Shown here in pieces: positions 1 to 5,134 of a DNA stretch of 5,195 bases. The DNA lies in the NCBI GenBank assembly GCA_019313735.1, contig JAFDAR010000202.1, positions 1 through 5,195 of the forward strand. The letters are read 5' to 3'. Position 1 is the stretch's first letter, and every line of letters begins with the position of its first letter. The DNA comes from Deltaproteobacteria bacterium. GTDB lineage: Bacteria > Desulfobacterota > Syntrophia > Syntrophales > UBA2210. The notes beneath the pieces are model-generated. The model was given only the letters and a program-made list of their open reading frames with translations, was not told the DNA's origin and searched no databases. The translations under genes and the position numbers were made by a program.

Positions 1-61
1 ATATTTAACCGCCGGGCGCTACCAGCGGACCAGTAGTTTTAGGAGATGGACTGTAAAATAA
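1..61 (+). other. Window edge, possible 3' end of a convergent gene
   Basis: No gene can be assigned here. Two plus-strand frames are open from the window edge: one stops with TAG at 34-36, the other with TAA at 59-61. The second would end exactly where the inverted repeat at 61-110 begins. That would suit a rightward gene converging on gctB and sharing its terminator. At most 19 codons are visible and no family is recognisable, so this is only a possibility. Confidence 0.15.
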
Positions 62-110
62 AAAGGGGTCAGACTCGAATTAATTCCATAAATCGAGTCT
101 GACCCCTTTT
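61..110 (-). terminator. Perfect 18-bp inverted repeat, likely intrinsic terminator of gctAB
   Basis: The arms at 61-78 and 93-110 are perfect reverse complements (18 bp) around a 14-base AT-rich loop (79-92). The structure starts four bases past the gctB stop codon. Read on the minus strand, the stem is followed by TTTTTATTTTAC, a T-rich tail typical of rho-independent termination. On the plus strand the stem itself ends in TTTT, so it may work in both directions. The outer arm begins AAAAGGGGTCAG. The AGGGGTCAG part recurs in the larger palindrome at 5028-5115, so this may also be a copy of a dispersed palindromic repeat that has come to act as a terminator. Confidence 0.7.
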
Positions 111-114
111 ATCA

Positions 115-900
115 TTATGATGGCATCGTGGTAAACACTCCGTTTGGATCCACTTGCGTACGGAGAACCTCAAGCACGTCGGGGGGAATCATGGAGGTTT
201 CGGGAATATCTCCGTCCGGTCTCAGAAGTTCGAACCCGGTTGATTGCTGAGCGATCTCAAAGGGAATTCCAGGCGTAAGGGATTTTACACGCATACGCTT
301 TGTCTCGGGTTCAAAGTCGTATATACCCCACTGGGTGATTACCGCTACGGGGCCTCCGCCGATAAGCCCTGCTTCCCTGCGCGAGTTTTCCCCTCCGAGA
401 TGTCCCACGGAAGTAATAAAATCCACTCTTTCCGGAAATCTTTCAGGCGTCTGCAGGCCCACAAGTACCATGTTTTCCGTCAGCGAAGACAGATCATTGT
501 TCCCACCTGATCCGGTCAGACGTATCTTCGGATTGGTCAGATCTTTTCCGATTTGATGTGTGTTCACATTCCCATACATGTCAACCTGAGCGAAACCGAG
601 GAACGCGATATCCACATAGCCGTTGGCCGACTGCCCGAAGGAATAGGCCATCTCCTGCATTACCGCGACTTTTCGCCAGGTGAATGGATCGCCCACGGAC
701 CAGGGCATATCGCCCTCAACAGGATCCTGGCCGCCGGATTCATATACCATCGTGATATTGGGGGCGTGGGTCTTGCGCGCCAGTATGGCGGCTACCATGG
801 GCAGTCCCGTTCCCACATAAACAACCTTACAATCCTCTATCTGCAAAGATATAAAATATGCCAGCATTTCCAGGGGATTTGCCGGTGTATCATTCTTCAT
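115..900 (-). CDS. gctB: Class I CoA-transferase subunit B (glutaconate CoA-transferase beta type)
   Basis: This is the beta subunit of a heteromeric class I CoA-transferase, which moves CoA between an acyl-CoA donor and a carboxylic acid through a glutamyl-CoA thioester. The 261 residues are close to the usual length. Visible family motifs are VGTGLP (residues 29-34), YESGG (53-57), QVDMYGNVN (105-113) and LTGSGG (128-133). The glutamate of YESGG is residue 54. Recalled against the Acidaminococcus fermentans subunit, it falls without gaps on the catalytic beta-Glu54. The ATG at 900 is preceded by AGGAGGT (909-915) with 8 bases of spacing. It lies 29 bases after gctA in the same operon, and a hairpin follows its stop. 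The true substrate cannot be read from the sequence; glutaconate is only the name-giving family member. The catalytic Glu argues against a ring-opening hydrolase of the IpdAB type, which lacks it. Confidence 0.9.
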   Translation of the reverse strand: MKNDTPANPLEMLAYFISLQIEDCKVVYVGTGLPMVAAILARKTHAPNITMVYESGGQDPVEGDMPWSVGDPFTWRKVAVMQEMAYSFGQSANGYVDIAFLGFAQVDMYGNVNTHQIGKDLTNPKIRLTGSGGNNDLSSLTENMVLVGLQTPERFPERVDFITSVGHLGGENSRREAGLIGGGPVAVITQWGIYDFEPETKRMRVKSLTPGIPFEIAQQSTGFELLRPDGDIPETSMIPPDVLEVLRTQVDPNGVFTTMPS

Positions 901-929
901 AATGAGTTACCTCCTCTCAAGATCATCTT

Positions 930-2021
930 TCAGTAATAAATACCCGTTTCATTATCGGTGGTGTACTCCTGATACCGGAAATCAATATCTTCGTTGTCAC
1001 TCTCCGCGGCCTTTGTCTGGCGACGCGCTTCGACAATCCATTTCGCCCCTCCAAGTTTTTCGACGAATTCAAACTGATCCTTTGTGCCCGTAACCCACTC
1101 TTCAAGGAATTCCATAAATCTTTCTTCATCCGGGCCGCCGTAGCGCAGCAGCTTCTCCCACCACTGGCGCGACCAGTAATAATAACCGGGCATATTGCCG
1201 GGCACGGCGCCAAAGGGAAGCTCAACCACCGCGTCCGCGTAGATAAAGGGTATCATTGCCCCATCTTTGAAGTACCTGAGATTGATCTCCGGGACTATTT
1301 CCTCCGCTGTGATAATAACCTTTCGAGTCGCTGCCGCCAGCGCTATGTCGTTGACCACAGGCCCATATATGCACGCATTTCCATATTTATCCGCGACCTG
1401 GACATGGATGAACGCCACATCCGGGTAGAGTGCGGGAATAAATGCCACAGGATCCGAATCATCCCTCATGGGATTCTGCATCGTTTTGATATAGGGATTG
1501 TATTTCATGATGTCCGATCCCAGCATCTGCTTACTGAACAAGCCGGGGGCCCCGAGCTGCGCCGCCTTGAGACCCTGGGCAACGCCGCCGTGGCTCCACT
1601 CGGAAAGGATCTTTACCTTGCCATTCTCGAGCTGGCGCGAGTAGTTGCGGTCCGTACCGCGCATCTCCGCCCCCACATAGGAATTATGGGAAAACTTAAC
1701 CGAACCGAAGTTTATCATGTAACTCTGGTTCGTATTGGGAGCGCCTATCATCTGCAGATCTTTTTTCCCCTGTCTCATTATCTCGAAGAAGGCCTGATGA
1801 CACGTCCGGACATAGGAAAAGCCCGCGTCACATAACACGTCACCATCACTCACGTATTCGGCCACCGCCTCTTTGAGGGATATCCTCTTGTCAATCTTTC
1901 CCCTGATTTTCTTTAGGTGGGTCTCACGCGCCGATTCAAAATCGACCAGGTGATCCAGGAGAGTGGTGTCTTCAATATTGAGATTTTTCAAAGCCTCCTG
2001 ATTGTAACTGAATTTGCCCAT
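930..2021 (-). CDS. gctA: Class I CoA-transferase subunit A (glutaconate CoA-transferase alpha type)
   Basis: This is the alpha subunit partner of the downstream beta subunit; together they should form a cytoplasmic heteromeric CoA-transferase. Similarity to the Acidaminococcus GctA, recalled from memory, is clearest at the SLKEAVAEYVSDGD start of the fold (residues 48-61), PDVAFIHVQVADKYGNACIYG (200-220), the TAEEIV motif (238-243) and the DAVVELPFGAVP segment (263-274). The protein has 363 residues against about 320 in that homologue. The extra length is an N-terminal extension of about 45 mostly charged residues plus a polar, acidic C-terminal tail (about 335-363). ATG at 2021 is supported by AAGGAGGAGA at 2025-2034, so the extension is probably real. 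A sigma-54-type promoter lies just upstream. The substrate is unknown; a short dicarboxylic, branched or aromatic-pathway acid is plausible but not shown. Confidence 0.88.
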   Translation of the reverse strand: MGKFSYNQEALKNLNIEDTTLLDHLVDFESARETHLKKIRGKIDKRISLKEAVAEYVSDGDVLCDAGFSYVRTCHQAFFEIMRQGKKDLQMIGAPNTNQSYMINFGSVKFSHNSYVGAEMRGTDRNYSRQLENGKVKILSEWSHGGVAQGLKAAQLGAPGLFSKQMLGSDIMKYNPYIKTMQNPMRDDSDPVAFIPALYPDVAFIHVQVADKYGNACIYGPVVNDIALAAATRKVIITAEEIVPEINLRYFKDGAMIPFIYADAVVELPFGAVPGNMPGYYYWSRQWWEKLLRYGGPDEERFMEFLEEWVTGTKDQFEFVEKLGGAKWIVEARRQTKAAESDNEDIDFRYQEYTTDNETGIYY

Positions 2022-2077
2022 CTATCTCCTCCTTGCATCAAATTTGAAGTCAAACTGGTATGGGAACGCAACCTCGC

Positions 2078-2090
2078 TATTGCAGCAATA
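2078..2090. repeat. 13-bp dyad overlapping the gctA promoter
   Basis: TATTGCAGCAATA is a perfect 6+1+6 palindrome lying 57 bases upstream of the gctA start. It overlaps the -12 half of the predicted sigma-54 promoter. It could be an operator for a dimeric regulator that blocks the promoter, or chance symmetry helped by the TTGC/GCAA promoter element. A second, shorter dyad (TTTGA-AG-TCAAA, 2043-2054) lies in the presumed leader. Confidence 0.35.
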
Positions 2091-2099
2091 AGGATGCCA
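2084..2099 (-). promoter_or_regulatory. Sigma-54 (-24/-12) promoter of gctAB
   Basis: On the minus strand, positions 2099 to 2084 read TGGCATCCTTATTGCT. The sigma-54 consensus is TGGCAC-N5-TTGCW. Here TGGCA and TTGCT match, and the invariant GG and GC are separated by exactly 10 bases as required; only the sixth base (T for C) departs. This places transcription start near 2073 and gives a leader of about 50 bases carrying the strong Shine-Dalgarno of gctA. Expression would then need a bacterial enhancer-binding activator, which is not encoded in the window. No convincing sigma-70 promoter was found on this strand between here and the gene. Confidence 0.6.
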
Positions 2100-2336
2100 C
2101 ATTAACGGAAACAGGATTACTGGAGGGATTCGTTCAATGATTCAGGGGGTATAATATGGGATAATAATCAGGCATTTTTTAAAGGAGGGAGATTAACTTT
2201 GATGGAAACAGCTTTTCTAGGAGAAATCCGTGGAGAAACGTGCGATAGCAGCACTAAGACAGGGGTTACCGCAAGATTCAGAAGCGTAATGCGCACATAC
2301 TGGCGTGCGATAACATGATGCCCTGATCTTCAGGTC
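2100..2336. promoter_or_regulatory. Intergenic region between sufB and gctA with candidate activator sites
   Basis: Apart from a doubtful small ORF, this stretch looks regulatory. CGTGCGATA occurs twice (2239-2247 and 2304-2312), in the same orientation and 65 bases apart. The second copy sits in an imperfect dyad (CGCAC at 2292-2296, GTGCG at 2305-2309). The first overlaps a GTGC/GCAC dyad (2240-2254). These lie roughly 165-240 bases upstream of the predicted gctA start, the usual range for enhancer-binding proteins acting on sigma-54 promoters. An AT-rich segment (2148-2200) lies between them and the promoter. A short hairpin (CCTGA-TCT-TCAGG, 2322-2334) just after the sufB stop lacks a T tract and is too weak to call a terminator. 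Confidence 0.35.
2202..2318 (+). CDS. Doubtful 38-codon ORF with good expression signals
   Basis: A 38-residue reading frame (begins METAFLGEIR, ends MRTYWRAIT) starts with ATG at 2202. It is preceded by a strong Shine-Dalgarno (AAGGAGGGA, 2182-2190, spacing 11) and a perfect TATAAT at 2150-2155 that lacks a clear -35 partner. It runs against both flanking genes. It has no recognisable domain, membrane segment or cysteine motif, and it overlaps the repeats proposed as activator sites. It may be a small protein, a decayed gene, or chance. Confidence 0.2.
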   Translation: METAFLGEIRGETCDSSTKTGVTARFRSVMRTYWRAIT

Positions 2337-3510
2337 TTACATGACATCCTTCTGACTCAGTTCCACCGCACGATCTATCTCAGCCTTGAGCGGTGCTGGA
2401 AGACCGGGCATGTCCACACTCAGGAATCCTCTCACTATCGTCGCGGTTGCCTCTTCTTCAGTCAGACCGCGCGACATCAGATAGAGTATTTCCTCCTGCG
2501 CGATCTTGCCGACCGCGGCCTCGTGCGACAGTTCCACAAATACCGCCATTGAGGATAAGGCCGTGACATTCCAAGTGCCCTCTTACCCCCGGCACCTCAC
2601 CTATGATATCCCCGCGGGACATAATATTCCCCCCGTTGGTAATGGCACGCGAGATAATTTCCGCGCGCGTATCCTTTGCCTGGAGGTAAATACGTCCACC
2701 CACATCCAGCTCCGAACCAGGGCTTCCGACAAGCAGACTGTAGGAACGGGCAACCGCCCCTTTCCCCACAAGATATATCGTCGGGTACGACTGGACGGAC
2801 TTTACCGGTTTCATGGAGATGTAGTTGTTGAGAAAGAGACCGCCCTTTTCAACTATCCCCACAGATCTGGGTCTTACCACCACGTCCTCCGCCCAGTGAT
2901 GAATCATGGTAAAGCTCAGCTTGGCGTCCTTCTTTACATAAAATTCGGAGATCCCCACATGCAGGCCCCGCGTCACGTGAGAAGCGCTCGCGCAGCCGGA
3001 GATGATGTGCAGCTCCGACCCCTCCTCGGCTATAATGATATTATGCACATTCTGACTGAAACCCTCTTTTTCAAGGTAGAGGCATGCCTGCGCCGGAAGT
3101 GTTATCTTTTTGCCCGGAAGCGCTCGTATCACATAGCCATCCTGAAGATCGAGACGGGCACGTGCCGTATATTTGTCTGTATCCACAGAGGCCAGTTTCC
3201 AGTAGTAGTCTCTTATCCAGTCTATTTCTTTGAGTGCTTTTCTTATGGGTATTATCTCCAAGCCATCTATATTTGAACCGGAGTGAACAGCTGTGGCATC
3301 CCTTTGAATATACGTACCGGCACGCTCTTTCTCGCTGGCATCCAGACCGGCAAGGGTCATCCTTTCTCTATCTTCTTTGGGTATAGTATTCAGATTTTTT
3401 ACATCGGCATGTGTCGCGGATTCAAGAGAATAGCTGTCCAGATCAATGTCCGGCCCAATTGCCGCCTTTTTGTCTTTCGCCTTGTAGGCCATATCATCTA
3501 AGCCGCGCAT
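2337..3510 (-). pseudogene. sufB: SufB/SufD-type Fe-S cluster scaffold, frame broken near the C-terminus
   Basis: This is the scaffold partner of the SufC ATPase, on which Fe-S clusters are assembled in the cytosol. Numbering from the ATG at 3510, family features are IIPIRKAL (86-93), GFSQNVHNIII (150-160), GISEFYVKKDAKLSFTMIHHW (186-206), RPRSV (213-217), AEIISRAI (283-290) and GHLEC (311-315). Cys315 aligns with the E. coli SufB cluster-building Cys405. The frame containing these runs on without homology to 2458. The expected C-terminus (VELSHEAAVGKIAQEEILYLMSRGL, then TATIVRGF) lies in another frame, 2549-2337. In E. coli SufB the Cys and the Glu of HEA are 29 residues apart; here only 43 bases separate their codons. 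About 41 bases are therefore missing, which shifts the frame near 2535-2550. An intact protein would be about 400 residues. The gene overlaps the end of sufC by 13 bases. It may be a real lesion or a sequencing or assembly error. Confidence 0.8.
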
Positions 3511-4253
3511 CGTGCACACTCCATGTATCCCACCTTCTTTATCTGCTTGAATATCTCCACCGGGTTGCCTCTGCCTGCCACCACGCCATTATAAAGAACC
3601 AGCCCCTTATCTGCCGTCACATAATCGAGGATAAGTCCCGTGTGTGTTATAATCAGGCCCATTTTTGACCGTTTCCTGGCAATCCGTTTTGCAGATTTAT
3701 CATGCTGCGTTCCATTAACCCGTTGCAGCAAACTGTTTATCGCATTCCCCATAAGGGAGATGTTTTCAAGATCAACCCCTGATTCAGGTTCATCAAAAAG
3801 CGACAGATCGGCATCCTGGGCCATCAACTGCAGAAGTTCTGAGCGCTTGATCTCGCCGCCCGAAAAGCCTACATTGATGTCACGCTCAAGGAACTCTGTA
3901 AAATTCATCCTCTCTGCCAGAGTATCGACATCGACATGTCCATTCCCACACACCTGGACCATCCTCCGCGTTTTTAAACCCTGTATGCTGGGCGGACGCT
4001 GGTAGGACATCCCTATGCCGAGACGCGCCCTCTCATCAATCGTCATATGCGTAATGTCTTCACCCTTGAACAGGATCCTCCCCCCGGTAACCCTATACTG
4101 CGGATAACCCATTATTGTCATCAGGAGAGATGTCTTCCCTGATCCGTTCGGACCGAACAGGATATGCGTCTCTCCGGGCCGGATTTCCAGATTCACATGC
4201 TTGAGAACCTTTTTATTGCCGATCTTAACCTGCAGGTCTTCTATTAGTAACAT
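3498..4253 (-). CDS. sufC: SufC, Fe-S cluster assembly ATPase
   Basis: This is an ABC-type ATPase subunit of the SUF machinery; it hydrolyses ATP to reshape the SufB-type scaffold and does not transport anything. In the 251-residue protein, Walker A is GPNGSGKT (34-41), the Q-loop is SYQRPP (Q85), the signature is FSGGE (130-134), Walker B is LSLFDEPE (150-157, with the usual SufC DEPESG and D-loop following) and the H-loop is ITHTG (His204). A lysine/arginine-rich stretch (DKSAKRIARKRSK, 185-197) precedes the H-loop. The tail ends in MECARCAA, a CxxC pair that I recall in anaerobe-type SufC. An 18-residue longer frame from 4307 is possible. The ATG at 4253 is preferred because AAGGAG (4259-4264) sits 5 bases before it and homology begins there. 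It is first in the sufC-sufB operon and overlaps sufB. Confidence 0.93.
   Translation of the reverse strand: MLLIEDLQVKIGNKKVLKHVNLEIRPGETHILFGPNGSGKTSLLMTIMGYPQYRVTGGRILFKGEDITHMTIDERARLGIGMSYQRPPSIQGLKTRRMVQVCGNGHVDVDTLAERMNFTEFLERDINVGFSGGEIKRSELLQLMAQDADLSLFDEPESGVDLENISLMGNAINSLLQRVNGTQHDKSAKRIARKRSKMGLIITHTGLILDYVTADKGLVLYNGVVAGRGNPVEIFKQIKKVGYMECARCAA
3519..3522 (-). promoter_or_regulatory. Ribosome binding site setting the sufB start
   Basis: GGAG inside the last codons of sufC lies 8 bases before ATG 3510. It does not serve the GTG at 3519, which it overlaps, and no comparable site precedes the ATG at 3492. The start at 3510 is therefore chosen, giving a 13-base overlap with sufC and probable translational coupling. 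Confidence 0.5.
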
Positions 4254-4286
4254 TTTTTCTCCTTGACATTCTGAACTTTCCAGTGC

Positions 4287-4315
4287 CCTATGCCGTCTCT
4301 TTTTCAAAAAGTCAA
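4287..4315 (-). promoter_or_regulatory. Candidate sigma-70 promoter for sufCB
   Basis: On the minus strand TTGACT (4315-4310) matches five of six -35 bases. It is followed after 17 bases by CATAGG (4292-4287), a poor -10. The predicted start would leave about 25 bases of leader before ATG 4253, including its Shine-Dalgarno. The -35 is good and the position is sensible, but the -10 is weak. No clear IscR, Rrf2-type or Fur site was seen. Confidence 0.3.
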
Positions 4316-4452
4316 TACAAATATTTTCGTCTCAGTGTTTCCCCTAAGATAAACATAAAACAAAAAATTGCAAGCCCTTCAGCAAAGAGACAATCTTCTT
4401 ATGCCGCGTGCCTTAAACAACCCTGTTTTTTGCCTTGACGTGGGAAGGAAAT

Positions 4453-4539
4453 ATGGTGTATGCATCTTCAATCCTTCAGGTAATTCAGGGCTTATTACAG
4501 AAACAGTTTAATACAACGGAAGACATCAAATCACCATGA
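4453..4539 (+). CDS. Possible 28-codon leader ORF coupled to the VIT1-like gene
   Basis: ATG at 4453 opens a 28-residue frame (starts MVYASSILQV) preceded by GGGAAGGA at a short spacing. Its TGA overlaps the next start codon as ATGA (4536-4539), the classic layout for coupled translation. This could supply ribosomes to the VIT1-like gene, whose own ribosome binding site is weak. Against it, a different overlapping frame (4401-4511, 36 codons) is also open. A possible promoter (TTGACG 4435-4440, TATGCA 4459-4464) would start transcription downstream of this ATG. No homology is recognisable. Confidence 0.22.
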   Translation: MVYASSILQVIQGLLQKQFNTTEDIKSP

Positions 4540-5027
4540 GACATTCATTGAAAGTGGGGCTCAGCTTTGGTCTAACCTCCGCGATAATAACGACTCTCGG
4601 ATTGATGGTAGGCCTTTATTCCGGCACGCAATCAAGACTTGTGGTTCTCGGGGGCATAATCACGATAGCGATAGCGGACGCGTTTTCAGATGCACTGGGC
4701 ATTCACATTTCTGAAGAATCTGAGAATAAGCACACTGAAAAAGAGATATGGGAAGCTACAATCTCCACTTTCTTATTCAAATTTATCTTTGCAATGACAT
4801 TCATTGTTCCTGTTCTGGTGTGTCCTCTCGCGACAGCGATTGTTGTGAGTGTAGCCTGGGGGCTGCTTCTACTGGGGATCTTCAGTTTCTACATGGCCAG
4901 AGAGCAGAGGGTAAAACCCTGGAAAGTGATCTCGGAACACCTCCTCATCGCACTGGTTGTCATAGCTGTAACATACTATGTCGGTATCTGGGTGTATCTG
5001 GGTCGAATCAACATTCAAATAGAATAG
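4536..5027 (+). CDS. Small VIT1/CCC1-like membrane protein, putative Fe/Mn transporter
   Basis: This 163-residue protein has five hydrophobic stretches, at about 7-27, 34-56, 78-98, 100-120 and 135-156. Five helices and the paired-glycine pattern of the first two match the VIT1/CCC1 family, which moves Fe(II) or Mn(II) out of the cytosol. The second helix carries ADAFSDALGI (47-56) and runs into an acidic loop (ISEESENKHTEKE, 58-70), plausibly metal binding. Two features are odd. The first-helix motif reads GLSFGLT, with Phe11 where classical VIT1 proteins have the ion-path aspartate (GVSDG). The cytosolic metal-binding region is cut down to a short loop, so the protein is much shorter than the usual 230 or so residues. 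It diverges from sufC across a 282-base gap. The assignment to the family is moderately sure; the transported ion is inferred. Confidence 0.7.
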   Translation: MRHSLKVGLSFGLTSAIITTLGLMVGLYSGTQSRLVVLGGIITIAIADAFSDALGIHISEESENKHTEKEIWEATISTFLFKFIFAMTFIVPVLVCPLATAIVVSVAWGLLLLGIFSFYMAREQRVKPWKVISEHLLIALVVIAVTYYVGIWVYLGRINIQIE

Positions 5028-5115
5028 AGGGGTCAGGTCTTGCGTTTTGCCTTTTTTGATATGAGCCAATTTGAGACAGCCCCCCCCAAAAGGCAAAACG
5101 CAAGACCTGACCCCT
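5028..5115. repeat. Long palindrome: perfect 28-bp arms, GGGGTCAG head
   Basis: Arms at 5028-5055 and 5088-5115 are perfect 28-bp reverse complements around a 32-base loop that ends in eight C residues (5080-5087). The left arm begins directly after the stop codon of the VIT1-like gene. The arms start AGGGGTCAGGTCTTGCG. The first nine bases equal those inside the arm of the palindrome at 61-110. No T tract follows on the plus strand, so it is not a textbook terminator, although a stem this strong could pause polymerase or protect the mRNA end. Perfect arms suggest recent insertion or homogenisation. A REP-type or MITE-like element mobilised by a Y1 (REP-associated tyrosine) transposase encoded elsewhere is the likeliest origin, which is inference. 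Confidence 0.75.
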
Positions 5116-5134
5116 TTGAGCCCTGAGGCATAAA

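Noticed and set aside
81..94. AATTCCATAAATC shared between the loop of the first palindrome and the gctA coding region (about 1108-1120)
   Set aside because: The match is only 13 AT-rich bases. In gctA it encodes part of a conserved-looking protein segment, so it is most likely coincidence.
553..936. Long open frames opposite gctA, gctB, sufB and sufC, such as 553-936, 1404-1835 and 2506-3276 on the plus strand
   Set aside because: They lie antisense to genes with clear family motifs, have no ribosome sites of note and show no recognisable protein features.
2160..2170. Fur-box-like GATAATAATC
   Set aside because: It covers only about half of a Fur box, lacks the second half-site, and is not next to the iron genes' start.
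2322..2334. Terminator after sufB
   Set aside because: The stem is only 5 bp and no T tract follows on the minus strand.
2535..2565. Programmed ribosomal frameshift in sufB
   Set aside because: No slippery heptamer is present. The distance between the conserved residues is also too short, so bases are missing as well as the frame being changed; a deletion or error explains this better.
5080..5087. C8 tract as a phase-variation switch
   Set aside because: It lies in the loop of a non-coding palindrome, with no ORF frame or promoter spacing that slippage would change. It is more relevant as a spot prone to sequencing error.
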